Positions 38,399 through 48,114 of a DNA stretch of 64,000 bases are shown piece by piece. Positions within the stretch are counted from its first letter, which is position 1; each line of letters begins with the position of its first letter. Below the pieces are notes generated by a model. The model made no database searches and was not told the origin of the DNA. It saw only the letters and a program-made list of their open reading frames with translations. The DNA is from Chlamydiota bacterium. GTDB lineage: Bacteria > Chlamydiota > Chlamydiia > Chlamydiales > Rhabdochlamydiaceae. The stretch spans positions 1 to 64,000 of the forward strand of contig JABDAY010000003.1 of NCBI GenBank assembly GCA_013288895.1, read 5' to 3'. A program made the position numbers and the translations under genes.

Positions 38399-38977
38399 AT
38401 GGCGATTGTAATCTTGCTGGTTCTCGCTGGTTGTCATTATCGGTTTGAGGACCAGGTATGCGAGGAGAGGAGGGTGAGTTTGACGATCCCCTATGTCCAG
38501 GGAGATACAGATGGAATGCTTACTGACGAGCTCACTAGGCAATGTGCGCAGTCAGGGCTGTTTGAGTGTGTGCAAAATGGGGGAGAATACACTTTAAAAG
38601 TAAAAATGATTGCCGATAGCAATAATCGGATTGGTTATCGATACGATCGGAATGCCCAAACAGGCCAGGTTAAAAAAAATCTCATTCCTGTAGAATATAG
38701 AAGATCGGTGTTAGCTGAAGTCACATTTATCAGGTCTTGCAGCGAGGAAGTGATTTTTGGGCCTGAGGCCATTTTTGCTGACGGGGAATTTGATAGCGTA
38801 AACCCATCTGTGCTTGACGATCTTACATTTGTCAATCCTCTTGGGATAAGAGAGAAAATCATCCAGTTTTCTTTGGGTCAGCTTGATTCAGAAGAAGGAG
38901 GGACAGACAATGTTCGTGTTCCCTTATACAGACAACTCGCTCAATCTATAGTCGACGGGATGATTAATCATTTATGA
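38399..38977 (+). CDS. LptE-like lipoprotein
   Basis: MAIVILLVLAGCHYRF lipobox; DGMLTDELTRQCAQSGLFECVQNGGEYTLKVKM. Track ORF start lies inside the palindrome; start moved to 38399. Confidence 0.65.
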   Translation: MAIVILLVLAGCHYRFEDQVCEERRVSLTIPYVQGDTDGMLTDELTRQCAQSGLFECVQNGGEYTLKVKMIADSNNRIGYRYDRNAQTGQVKKNLIPVEYRRSVLAEVTFIRSCSEEVIFGPEAIFADGEFDSVNPSVLDDLTFVNPLGIREKIIQFSLGQLDSEEGGTDNVRVPLYRQLAQSIVDGMINHL

Positions 38978-39420
38978 TAGAAAAAACCTATTTTTTAGCA
39001 AATCTGAGTGAACTTAAAAAAGTCATGCCTTGGATTCAAGAGCATATAGCTAAAGCTGGTTTTTTACAACCCGATATCCGCCGCATTGAACTTGCCATGG
39101 AAGAAGCCCTCGTCAACATCATGCAGCATGCACACCTTTCAAAGACCGATCTCGTAGAACTCACGTGCGCTATTTCAGACACATCTATCGAATTTATCCT
39201 AAAAGATAAAGGAGCTCCTTTCAATCCTCTTACCTCTCTACCACAAATAAACTCCACCGAAACCTTAGAACAAAAAAAAGAAGGAGGGCTCGGCCTTTTC
39301 ATGATCAAAAAATTCATGGACGAGCTTTTCTACGAACGACAAGAACCATACAATGTATTGCATTTGAAGAAACGCAAATCGCAAAACGCAAATCGCAAAA
39401 CAGAAGAAAAGAAGACTTAA
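38974..39420 (+). CDS. rsbW: Anti-sigma factor serine/threonine kinase RsbW-like (HATPase)
   Basis: RRIELAMEEALVNIMQHAH; FILKDKGAPFNPL; EGGLGLFMIKKFMDELFYER. Confidence 0.85.
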   Translation: MIEKTYFLANLSELKKVMPWIQEHIAKAGFLQPDIRRIELAMEEALVNIMQHAHLSKTDLVELTCAISDTSIEFILKDKGAPFNPLTSLPQINSTETLEQKKEGGLGLFMIKKFMDELFYERQEPYNVLHLKKRKSQNANRKTEEKKT

Positions 39421-39800
39421 GTTTTTCTTTACGCGAAGCGTTTTGGAGAGGTAATTGCAAAAGTCTATCTTAAACCACGAAGTGGTAATCAAATCGCGTA
39501 GCGATGGCAGTTGCTAGCCGGGGGTGACCAGCGGGAACCCCCGGAAAACGTTCACCTCCACATCAGAGCCGCGAACAGCGGCGACAGATGCAAAAAGAGT
39601 GTCGCCGCTGTTCGCGGCTCTGATGTGGGATGGGCAATTTCCGGGGGTTCCCTCTGGTCACCCCCGGCTAGCAACTGTAGCCGCATTCGCGGCAAAATTA
39701 CCACTTCGTGGTCTAAGATAGACTTTTGCAATTACCTCTCCAAAATGCTTCGCATTAAAGAAAAGCTCTAAGTCTTCTATTATTATGTTTTGCGTTTTTT
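39383..39800. repeat. Very long nested inverted repeat (~415 bp) containing multi-hairpin element copy 2 (39476-39718)
   Basis: cttaagtttttctttacgcgaagcgttttggagaggtaattgcaaaagtctatcttaaaccacgaagtggtaat / attaccacttcgtggtctaagatagacttttgcaattacctctccaaaatgcttcgcattaaagaaaagctctaag; centre gagccgcgaacagcggcgaca...tgtcgccgctgttcgcggctc; outermost cgcaaaac/gttttgcg remnants. Confidence 0.9.
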
Positions 39801-40240
39801 TATCCGCTTTTTTTCTTGCCCATGGAATTGATGATCGATTCAGTGTCGATCACTTCGGAGAGGAAATGTTGGAGGATTTTTAGGATATAGCGGGGAGTGT
39901 TGTAGACCCCTGTAGTGGAGAAGACGAGTTCGAGATGGGGTTTGGTTTGGATCATGAGGGCTACAAAAGTGATGGTGGTGGGGTTATCGTTAATGAGACT
40001 AGGGACGATCCAAACGGCAAACTGATCATTAAATAAAGTCACTTTATCATCGGTTTCGAGAACATGAAAGTAATTGGAAAATGATGTGGTGGTAGTGATT
40101 TCGTCTAATTGGGCATTATTTAAGAGACCCAGGTCTTGCATCAGATTGATATTTACAGAGATGACCCCATCAGGAACCCATTTTGGTAAATTTTGGGAAA
40201 ACTCCTTATACGCATCTTCTAATTGTACTGGATCGCTCAT
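39800..40240 (-). CDS. Hypothetical protein, YbjN/secretion-chaperone-like fold possible
   Basis: 146 aa ORF between rsbW and dacF; FNDQFAVWIVPSLIND..TITFVALM..KPHLELVFSTTGVYNTPRYILKILQHFL. Confidence 0.6.
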   Translation of the reverse strand: MSDPVQLEDAYKEFSQNLPKWVPDGVISVNINLMQDLGLLNNAQLDEITTTTSFSNYFHVLETDDKVTLFNDQFAVWIVPSLINDNPTTITFVALMIQTKPHLELVFSTTGVYNTPRYILKILQHFLSEVIDTESIINSMGKKKSG

Positions 40241-40341
40241 TAATTATCCCCTCTAGGATCAGTATAGGGCGTTTATAGGCCCATGTCAAGAATTTTATTC
40301 ACATATCTCATCTTTCTTTGAACTTGTAAAGATTTAATTTT

Positions 40342-41628
40342 TTGGGTAATTTTACCTTCTTTATGCGCATGTTATGCATTCTAACCTTTATTATATTTTC
40401 TTATCAGGTTCAGGCTAAACAGCTTAGAACTGATGTTTCCGTGCCAATTGCCGTTCTTATAAATGGGGAAACGGGCGCGATACTTTTTGAAAAAAACGGA
40501 CATTTAGTGACCCAGCCGGCTAGCATTACCAAAATTGTGACTGCTTTATACGCCTTGGAGAGGAAGGGGGACGATTTGGATGTTCCAATTGTGGCTTCAC
40601 AAGATGCTGTGAGCGCGGTTCCCGAAAAAGTAAGGATGGCAAATCCTCTTAAGTATCCTCCATATAGGCTTGAAGTGGGAGGAACGCATATTGGAATTAA
40701 GGTGGGTGAGGTCTTGACTTTTCGGACTCTTTTATATGGACTTATGCTCTCTTCTGGAAATGATGCTGCTAACGTGATTGCGGAGTATGTTTCGGGCAAT
40801 ATTGGCAAATTTTCTCAGGAAATGAACGCATTTCTGAAAAAAAATGGGATCACTACAACAACATTATATAATGCTCATGGGCTTCCTTATCCTAACCATG
40901 TGACTACTGCTTATGAAATGGCAAAAATATCTGCGCTTGCCATGAGAAATCCCCTATTTCGGCAAATTGTAAAGACGGTCCGCTATACAAGACCCCAAAC
41001 AAATAAGCAACCTGAGAGCTACCTTTTGCAGTCTAACAGACTCCTGAGATCTGGACCCTCCTTTTACCCTAAAGCCATTGGGATAAAAACTGGCTATTCT
41101 TCAGTTGTAGGATCAAATCTTGTTGCAGCTGCAGAACATGAAGGGAGGGTTTTAATTGCTGTCCTTTTAAATGCTCAGGATAAATACCAAAGATATCGGG
41201 ATACCATTGCCCTATTTGAAGCTGCCTTCCAAGAAGTGAAAACCACTCGCATCCTTTTTACCAAACAGTATGATCATTTCTCAGTTCCCATAAAAGGAGG
41301 GAGCATTCCATTAGAGGCCGCTTTATCAGAGGATTTGAAAATTGAATATTACCCTGCCGAAGAGCCCAACTTTAAAACTGTCCTCCACTGGAACAAACCC
41401 CAAATGCCCATTTTAAAAGACCAACTGGTAGGTGAGGTTCGGGTGATCTCTGACGCTAACAGGATGATTAAAGTAGCCCCTATCTATGCTACGCGCGACG
41501 TTCCTAAAACCACATGCTTTCGCTTGAAGGAGATCTTCTCCAACAAGATCACTTTATTGACATTGCTTATGCTTTTTTTCACGGGTAGCATTTTTCTAGT
41601 CACTCGTAAAAAATCCGCTTCTGAATAA
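40342..41628 (+). CDS. dacF: D-alanyl-D-alanine carboxypeptidase
   Basis: QPASITKIVTALYALE (SxxK), MLSSGNDAANVIAEY (SxN), GIKTGYSSVVGSNLVAAAE (KTG). Confidence 0.93.
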   Translation: MGNFTFFMRMLCILTFIIFSYQVQAKQLRTDVSVPIAVLINGETGAILFEKNGHLVTQPASITKIVTALYALERKGDDLDVPIVASQDAVSAVPEKVRMANPLKYPPYRLEVGGTHIGIKVGEVLTFRTLLYGLMLSSGNDAANVIAEYVSGNIGKFSQEMNAFLKKNGITTTTLYNAHGLPYPNHVTTAYEMAKISALAMRNPLFRQIVKTVRYTRPQTNKQPESYLLQSNRLLRSGPSFYPKAIGIKTGYSSVVGSNLVAAAEHEGRVLIAVLLNAQDKYQRYRDTIALFEAAFQEVKTTRILFTKQYDHFSVPIKGGSIPLEAALSEDLKIEYYPAEEPNFKTVLHWNKPQMPILKDQLVGEVRVISDANRMIKVAPIYATRDVPKTTCFRLKEIFSNKITLLTLLMLFFTGSIFLVTRKKSASE

Positions 41629-41643
41629 TTAAAGGAGTTTATT

Positions 41644-41916
41644 ATGTCTGGAATAACAATGGGGAGAGAACCAGAGGCTCGCTCTTCTTTTAATGTATCA
41701 TCTTTTCGACTGAATAAATTGACCTTATCTAAAGAACCTAATTTAGTCAGGGATGTTGAAACTCTCTCTTTGGAATTTAGGAAAGGCGTTAATGTACTTG
41801 TGTGGTTGTTCATTCCTAATGATGAAGAATGTAATCGTATTATTGCCTCATTTCCCCATCTTCGTTGTATTAAAGTAACAGATAAACCTCAGAGATCGTT
41901 GTTAACGGATGCATGA
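41644..41916 (+). CDS. Short hypothetical protein
   Basis: 90 aa ORF with RBS aaggag; convergent overlap with ksgA. Confidence 0.45.
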   Translation: MSGITMGREPEARSSFNVSSFRLNKLTLSKEPNLVRDVETLSLEFRKGVNVLVWLFIPNDEECNRIIASFPHLRCIKVTDKPQRSLLTDA

Positions 41917-42692
41917 GTAAAAAGTGAAAGGAAGTCTTGCAACGAGAGTTGTTCGGGGCGGGCGGTTTCGAAGGGGGCGAGATTGAGGTTGGGGTAATCT
42001 TTTTTCAAAGAGGCGCGGAGCATTTTGCGCCGCTTTTGGAAAGCGGTGCGGACAAATTGGAAGAATTTTTCTGGGTGATCTAGGTTAGGAGGTTTTTTTA
42101 GGGTTAGTTTTACGAGGGCAGAATCGACTTTGGGTTTTGGATAAAAACAGTTTGGAGAGATGGTAAAGCAATATTCTGCATCGGCAAAGAATTGGAGGAA
42201 GATGGTGAAGCTACTGTAGTCTTTCGTGTTTTTTTTTGCGATGAAGCGCAAGGCTACTTCCCGCTGTACCATAACGGTGATGGTGCTGATTTTATTGTAG
42301 AGTGGAAGGAGTGTAGCTAATATGGGTGTTGTGATTTTATAGGGGAGATTGGCAACCACTTTGGCTTTTTTAGGGATGTTTTTCCAATCAAACTTGAGAC
42401 AATCCGCCTCGATAACTGTTAAGTTTTTCTGACCCCTATCTAGAGCTCTTGCAAGGGTGCGATCCATTTCGATAGCGATCACTTTGGCTTTGGCTTCTAA
42501 AAGTTTTTCGGTGAGCGCTCCGGGCCCAGGGCCAATTTCGTAGACAAGATCGTCTTTTTTAATTTCAGCGGCTTTGACAATTTTATCTAAAATATTACCA
42601 TCGATGAGGAAATTCTGAGATAAAGACTTTTTTGCATGAACTCCATGAGATGCTAAAAACTCATGGAGCTCTTTTGGTTTAAAAATACCCAC
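41889..42692 (-). CDS. rsmA: 16S rRNA dimethyladenosine transferase
   Basis: KKSLSQNFLIDGNILDKIV; LVYEIGPGPGALTEKLLE; VVANLPYKITTPIL; QREVALRF. Confidence 0.95.
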   Translation of the reverse strand: MGIFKPKELHEFLASHGVHAKKSLSQNFLIDGNILDKIVKAAEIKKDDLVYEIGPGPGALTEKLLEAKAKVIAIEMDRTLARALDRGQKNLTVIEADCLKFDWKNIPKKAKVVANLPYKITTPILATLLPLYNKISTITVMVQREVALRFIAKKNTKDYSSFTIFLQFFADAEYCFTISPNCFYPKPKVDSALVKLTLKKPPNLDHPEKFFQFVRTAFQKRRKMLRASLKKDYPNLNLAPFETARPEQLSLQDFLSLFTHASVNNDL

Positions 42693-43720
42693 TAATTAAG
42701 GGTAAACGGTTGGAAATTAGGCGGGACAAGATCGCTCCAGAATTGTTGATCATATCCATAGCGAGTGCGCAGTCTTTTGATATAGCGAGATGATTCCTTG
42801 TTAACCTCTAATTGTAGTAGCTCATCTTTGATAGTGTTAGCTACCCTTTGAAATAGGGGATGTGTTGTCGCGTTGTGATCTTTTCTGTGAAAGATTCTCA
42901 CCACATTGCTATTGTCAATACGACTTTGTTGCAGCACAGGGAAGCTAAACTCTCCATTTTGTAGGGAAGTGAGAATGGATTGGTGGGAAGTAGAAAGATC
43001 TTTATTTTCTGTTACGTAGTCTTGGGATACTGAAATGGAAACAGCTGGGTCGAGATTTTCTTGGGCTTTGAAATTTGCAGCCACTTCTTCAACATCTTTT
43101 TTCTCGGCTAAGAGACATTGGTAGAATTTTTCCCCGATTTCCTCAGCATTAAAATTTTTGGGTGCACGGATGGAAACTACCTGGTAGGTCCAAGTTTCTT
43201 TGGGGGGATTGTGTGTGCAAAACTCGGTATAGGCTTTTTTTACGTCCTTGGAATTGACGTTTGCAAAGGCCTTTGAATGGACTTTGAACCAGTTCATTTT
43301 TTGAACGATGAGCTCATCGTGGATCATACTGCGCGCTTCTTCGTAGGTAACCCCAATTTTATCAAGGCTGGCCATCACATTGGGGCCAAAACGCATCTGG
43401 ATCTCTTCTCTGACATCTCCATCTGTTGTTTTGATCTCTTTTTCAGCTGCATCAGCGAGGATCAGTTCGTTGTCGATCAATTGATCGAGTGTGGAGCGCC
43501 ACTGGGCATTATAAAATTGGATTTTAGCTTCCTTAGAAGCTGCGTATTGTGGGTAATACCGGTCTAAGTAAAGATCCATTTTTTTCATAACGTCTAGGAC
43601 AGAAATGGTTTTGCCCATGACTTTTGAAAGGATCCGGTTGTGTACAACGATTTCTTCATTCTGATCAGCATGAAGAAGGCTAGTGGCTATAAAAACAAGG
43701 GAGAGTAAAAATTTCATCAT
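42692..43720 (-). CDS. SurA-N-like exported foldase/chaperone
   Basis: Signal peptide; NRILSKVMGKTISVLDVMKKMD...AQWRSTLDQLIDNELILADAAEKEIKTTDGDVREEIQMRFG. Confidence 0.75.
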   Translation of the reverse strand: MMKFLLSLVFIATSLLHADQNEEIVVHNRILSKVMGKTISVLDVMKKMDLYLDRYYPQYAASKEAKIQFYNAQWRSTLDQLIDNELILADAAEKEIKTTDGDVREEIQMRFGPNVMASLDKIGVTYEEARSMIHDELIVQKMNWFKVHSKAFANVNSKDVKKAYTEFCTHNPPKETWTYQVVSIRAPKNFNAEEIGEKFYQCLLAEKKDVEEVAANFKAQENLDPAVSISVSQDYVTENKDLSTSHQSILTSLQNGEFSFPVLQQSRIDNSNVVRIFHRKDHNATTHPLFQRVANTIKDELLQLEVNKESSRYIKRLRTRYGYDQQFWSDLVPPNFQPFTLN

Positions 43721-43732
43721 AAGAGTATCCTA

Positions 43733-44860
43733 TCAAATCGGTTTTCTTTTGTAAACAACTCCATAAAATCCATCCATGCCTCCTTCTTGGGGAAAAATTT
43801 TTAATTCCTTTACAATCTCTAACCCAAAAGTTTTTATAAAGTGGGCCGTTTGCTCCTCGTTTTCTTTTGGAAGGATGCTGCAAGTTGTGTAAACAATTTG
43901 TCCTTTTGGATGTAAAAAATCTAGTGCTTTTTTAAAAATCTCTCGTTGCTCAAGATGCAAACGTTCAATTACTTCAGAGTCGATCTTCCATTTCATGTCG
44001 GGGTTGCGCCTAATTGTCCCAAGACCGCTGCATGGAGCATCGACAAGAACCCACTCCATTTTGTGTTTTAAACGATTCTTTTTGGGATCGTCATAATACA
44101 TGAGTTGTGCATTTTGTATTCCGGCTCTCTTCAGTCTTTTTTTTGCTTCTTGCAGGGTAAAATCGCGGATGTCATGCAGATAAATCACCCCTTTATTTTC
44201 CATTGCGGGGGCAAAAGCTAAAGTTTTTCCTCCAGAGCCTGCGCAGTAATCAAATACATGTTCCTTTGGCTGAGGTTTTACAAGTTTTGCGAGGAGCTGG
44301 CTCCCTTCATCCTGAATCTCAAAAAGACCTTCCTTAAATTCTGGAAGTCCAAAAAAGTTGATCCTTTTATGGAAGGTGATCCCTTCTTCAGACTGGATTG
44401 TAGGAGAGACCTCGTATAGTCCCTCCCATTTTTTTAAAAGCGCTTCCCTAGTGATTTTTAAAGCATTAGCTCGAATGGTAGTAGGAGCTTTGGTATTGCT
44501 AATAAGGCAAAACGCCATCGCCTTTTCTTCTCCAAAGGCATTTGCTATTAGCTGAAATAATTCTTTTGGAAAACTGACCCGAATATGAGGAGGTATAGTC
44601 GTGTCAGCCGCGTAATCTAGGGGATTGATGGAGCTATAAATTTTATATCGGGATTCCCAACTTGCAGGCCCTTTAGATAAATAGTCTAACAACCCACGCC
44701 ATCGGATCATTCCGTAAATCGGTTCGCAAATGGCAGCGCGTTCTTTAGAACCAATATTTTTATGTTTTCGCAAATAATGGCTAAGAAATACATCCAGTGG
44801 TTTTGTTTGTATTGAATTGAGGATACTAAAGATGTGATGCTCAATAAATTTGCTATTCAT
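43733..44860 (-). CDS. NOL1/NOP2/Sun-family RNA (cytosine-5) methyltransferase (RsmB-like)
   Basis: VFDYCAGSGGKTLAFAP; VLVDAPCSGLGTIRRNPDMKW; IVYTTCSILPKENEEQ. Confidence 0.9.
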   Translation of the reverse strand: MNSKFIEHHIFSILNSIQTKPLDVFLSHYLRKHKNIGSKERAAICEPIYGMIRWRGLLDYLSKGPASWESRYKIYSSINPLDYAADTTIPPHIRVSFPKELFQLIANAFGEEKAMAFCLISNTKAPTTIRANALKITREALLKKWEGLYEVSPTIQSEEGITFHKRINFFGLPEFKEGLFEIQDEGSQLLAKLVKPQPKEHVFDYCAGSGGKTLAFAPAMENKGVIYLHDIRDFTLQEAKKRLKRAGIQNAQLMYYDDPKKNRLKHKMEWVLVDAPCSGLGTIRRNPDMKWKIDSEVIERLHLEQREIFKKALDFLHPKGQIVYTTCSILPKENEEQTAHFIKTFGLEIVKELKIFPQEGGMDGFYGVVYKRKPI

Positions 44861-44908
44861 AGAAATTACCATGCAGTATAACATTAATATTTTATGGAGG
44901 GAACATAA

Positions 44909-45358
44909 ATGAATCCTTTACAGTTAATCATTCTTTTTTTGGGGAGAATGTGCCTCAGCACAATTTTTATTTTGTCTGCTCTAAATATTCTTGTGGATTG
45001 GCAAGGGAATCAAACTTTAGTTACAAATGCCCTTTCTGATATGCATCAGAGCCCTCAAATAAGTTCTGTCCTGGATTTTGCCTCTTCCCATCTCACACTT
45101 GTTTTGGTACTTGGAACCATGTTTCAGCTTGTAGGAGGAGTTTTCGTGTTTTTAGGAATAAGGGTAAGATTTGGTGCTCTTCTCCTTATTTTATTTTTGA
45201 TCCCCTATACGATACTATTCTACCCCTTTTGGCTTACTCCTCATGATCATGTTCAGAAGGTGATGTTCTTAAAAAATATGAGCATCTTAGGGGGATTATT
45301 GATTCTCCTGGCCTTTGGCAAGGGCAAAGTTATTAAACCTAAGCCTGTAAAAGAATGA
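44909..45358 (+). CDS. DoxX family membrane protein
   Basis: 149 aa multi-TM; LGRMCLSTIFILSALNILVDW...LGTMFQLVGGVFVFLGIRVRFGALLLILFLIPYTILFYPFW. Confidence 0.75.
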   Translation: MNPLQLIILFLGRMCLSTIFILSALNILVDWQGNQTLVTNALSDMHQSPQISSVLDFASSHLTLVLVLGTMFQLVGGVFVFLGIRVRFGALLLILFLIPYTILFYPFWLTPHDHVQKVMFLKNMSILGGLLILLAFGKGKVIKPKPVKE

Positions 45359-46779
45359 TCTTCCTCAGTTTTTTAATAGTAGCATTGGGTCATTTTGAGA
45401 ATTTTTCGCTGTTTGGTGTATTCACTTCCCTTTTTGGGTATGCTCTTTTTTGGAAAGGGCTAGCAACGGTTAAAAGACCATTTCTTGTAGCAACTGTTTG
45501 GTTTGCCCTTCTACAAGGGTGCTTTCTTTTTTGGATGACATCCATCGAGTATCAGGGAATATACATCCTATTTGTTTATCTTTTTTTGCTTGTCTTTCTC
45601 GGCATACAATGGGGGGTGATGAGCCGTTTGGTTGTTTTGAGATACAATATTTTACTTATTGCTTCCCTTTGGACCCTTTTTGAATGGGGGAGGCAGTTTA
45701 TTTTATGCGGCTTTTCTTTAAATCCATTGGGGCTTGCTTTAGCTTCTACTGATTATTCTTTGCAATGGGCTTCAATTTGGGGGGTTTTAGGCCTTTCATT
45801 TTGGGTGATGTGGATAAATCTTGCGGCCTACCGGCAAAAGCATGCAATGGCCGCTATTTTATTTTTGATCCCTTACCTATTTGGAGTGATTCATATTAAA
45901 TACCATGATGCATCATCAAATCTCAAGCCCATAAGTGTAGCCATAGTGCAGACAGATTTACTCCCTTCGCAAAAGGTCCCTATGAGAAACAGGATCCATG
46001 ATTTTATTTCCCATCCTGTGCAATGGGAAAATATTTTGAAGTGTTTAAACGGGGCTCCGAAGGCAGATTACATTATACTGCCAGAAGCGGCGCTTCCCTT
46101 TGGAATTTTAAAAAATGGAGATGCCTGTCAAGAGTTAGCAGATTATTTTGGGGCTGAGGTTATAGTTGGGCTTGATGATAAAAATTTCAATGCGGCGTTT
46201 CACTTTATACCTCATTCAGACAAATGGGAACGTATTGAAAAACAAGTTTTACTCCCCTTGGCTGAATATTTGCCGTTTGAATGGGCAAGATCTCTCACAA
46301 AATATTATGGGATTACAGAATTTTTTACTCCAGGCAGCGAGACTAAAATTTTTACTGGGAAAGTTCCTGTAGCAGTGTCTATTTGCTATGAAGAAACTTT
46401 TTCTTCGTATGTTCGGAAAGGAAGGCAAAAAGGGGGGGAGCTTTTAGTCAATCTTTCAAATGATGCTTGGTATCCTTATTCTATTTTAGGCGAGGAGCAC
46501 TTTAAACACGGTAAAATTCGCGCCATAGAGAACGGGGCCTATCTGGTTAGGGCTTGTAATATGGGCGTGAGTGGTGTGGTAGACAGTTTGGGTAGGACGG
46601 TTTCAAAAAAAGATACGCCAGGCGTTTTGTTTGCTTCGTTTGTCCCTTATAGTTATAAAACTTTCTATGGTTTTTGGGGAGATATGGCAATCATTTTTTT
46701 GTGTCTTCTCGTTTTGTTTTTTAAACTTGCTCAAAATATTATACTGGGGTACCCTTTTACGGAACAAGGTAGTGGGTAA
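45355..46779 (+). CDS. lnt: Apolipoprotein N-acyltransferase
   Basis: YIILPEAALPFG; KQVLLPLAEYLPFE; VAVSICYEETFSSYVRKGRQKGGELLVNLSNDAWY. Confidence 0.92.
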   Translation: MIFLSFLIVALGHFENFSLFGVFTSLFGYALFWKGLATVKRPFLVATVWFALLQGCFLFWMTSIEYQGIYILFVYLFLLVFLGIQWGVMSRLVVLRYNILLIASLWTLFEWGRQFILCGFSLNPLGLALASTDYSLQWASIWGVLGLSFWVMWINLAAYRQKHAMAAILFLIPYLFGVIHIKYHDASSNLKPISVAIVQTDLLPSQKVPMRNRIHDFISHPVQWENILKCLNGAPKADYIILPEAALPFGILKNGDACQELADYFGAEVIVGLDDKNFNAAFHFIPHSDKWERIEKQVLLPLAEYLPFEWARSLTKYYGITEFFTPGSETKIFTGKVPVAVSICYEETFSSYVRKGRQKGGELLVNLSNDAWYPYSILGEEHFKHGKIRAIENGAYLVRACNMGVSGVVDSLGRTVSKKDTPGVLFASFVPYSYKTFYGFWGDMAIIFLCLLVLFFKLAQNIILGYPFTEQGSG

Positions 46780-46780
46780 G

Positions 46781-47629
46781 ATGAAGCAAAAGAGCATACA
46801 AAATACAATATCCTCATCAGGTGTTGGGCTATTTACTGGAAAAAAAGTGAATATCACTTTAAGCCCTGCAGACGTTGATCATGGAATTGTTTTTCAGCGA
46901 GTGGATCTCCCGGATAAGCCAAAAATTCCGGCGAATATAAAGTTTGTAAAAGAAACTCCAAGATGCACGATTCTCGGCAATGGGGAAACTTCTATTCAAA
47001 CAGTAGAGCATATCACTGCCGCTCTAAGTGCTTATGGAATTGATAATTTACTCGTGTCGCTCGATGGTCCTGAAGTCCCTATTTTTGACGGAAGCTCTGC
47101 TAGCTTTGTCGAGATGATTGAAAAGGGGGGGATTTGTGAACAGGGATCGGAAAAAGAAAAACGGAAAATCCAATCCCCGGTATTTTGGTCGCAAGGTGAT
47201 ATTCAGATCATCGCTCTTCCTTCTGATGAGTACAGAATAAGTTATACATTACATTATCCCCATTCTAGTGTTATCGGGTCCCAGTTTTATTCTGTAGTTG
47301 TGAATGAAAACAAATTTAAAGCTGAAATTGCTCCCAGTCGTACTTTTTCTCTTTACGAAGAGATAGCGCCCCTCATTGAAAGAGGATTGATAAAAGGGGG
47401 AGGATTGGAAAACGCTGTTGTGATAAAAGAGAATAGTATTGTAAATCCTGAGGGTGTGCGTTATCCCAATGAAATGGTACGCCATAAGATTTTGGATATG
47501 ATTGGAGATTTATCTCTAGTGGGTCAGCCTTTTTTAGCACATATTATAGCAATCCGTTCAGGACATGCTTCAAATACGGCTTTTGCTCGGGAAATAGTAA
47601 ACTACTTTAATAAGATGGGAGTGTCATGA
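46781..47629 (+). CDS. lpxC: UDP-3-O-acyl-N-acetylglucosamine deacetylase
   Basis: QNTISSSGVGLFTGKKVNITLSPA; TVEHITAALSAYGIDNLLVSLDGPEVPIFDGSS; RHKILDMIGDLSLVG. Confidence 0.95.
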   Translation: MKQKSIQNTISSSGVGLFTGKKVNITLSPADVDHGIVFQRVDLPDKPKIPANIKFVKETPRCTILGNGETSIQTVEHITAALSAYGIDNLLVSLDGPEVPIFDGSSASFVEMIEKGGICEQGSEKEKRKIQSPVFWSQGDIQIIALPSDEYRISYTLHYPHSSVIGSQFYSVVVNENKFKAEIAPSRTFSLYEEIAPLIERGLIKGGGLENAVVIKENSIVNPEGVRYPNEMVRHKILDMIGDLSLVGQPFLAHIIAIRSGHASNTAFAREIVNYFNKMGVS

Positions 47630-48099
47630 TGGAACAATTTGTGGATGTGCAAAACGAGATCATAATGAATATAAAGGATATCCTAAAAATATTACCCCAC
47701 CGTTACCCTTTTTTACTTGTCGATAAAATTATTCACCTTAATCTTGAAGAGAATATTATCATTGGACAAAAAAATGTGACATTCAATGAGCAGTTTTTTC
47801 AAGGCCACTTTCCTGGAGCGCCCATTATGCCCGGTGTGCTCATTTTAGAAGCCCTTGCACAAACAGGGGGGATCCTTGTCCATCAAAAAGGAAATCAGGA
47901 AAAGACAGCTGTCCTCTTGAACATCAATAACGCAAAATTCCGAAGACCCGTAGTTCCTGGCGATGTGCTTTATTTGCATGCTTGCGCAGTCCATCTTAGC
48001 CATAAAGGTGGAAAAGTACAGGCGAAAGCATTAGTAAACGATAAGCTTGCTGTTGAGGCCGAGATCGGCTTTGCTCTCATAGATAAAGACCAACTATAA
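47626..48099 (+). CDS. fabZ: 3-hydroxyacyl-ACP dehydratase
   Basis: ILPHRYPFLLVDKI; NEQFFQGHFPGAPIMPGVLILEALAQTGG. Confidence 0.95.
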   Translation: MMEQFVDVQNEIIMNIKDILKILPHRYPFLLVDKIIHLNLEENIIIGQKNVTFNEQFFQGHFPGAPIMPGVLILEALAQTGGILVHQKGNQEKTAVLLNINNAKFRRPVVPGDVLYLHACAVHLSHKGGKVQAKALVNDKLAVEAEIGFALIDKDQL

Positions 48100-48114
48100 A
48101 AAGAACGGAGCTAC

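Noticed and set aside
46631-46780. N-terminal 50 aa extension of the lpxC ORF
   Set aside because: The extension overlaps lnt in another frame; the LpxC homology starts at the ATG at 46781.
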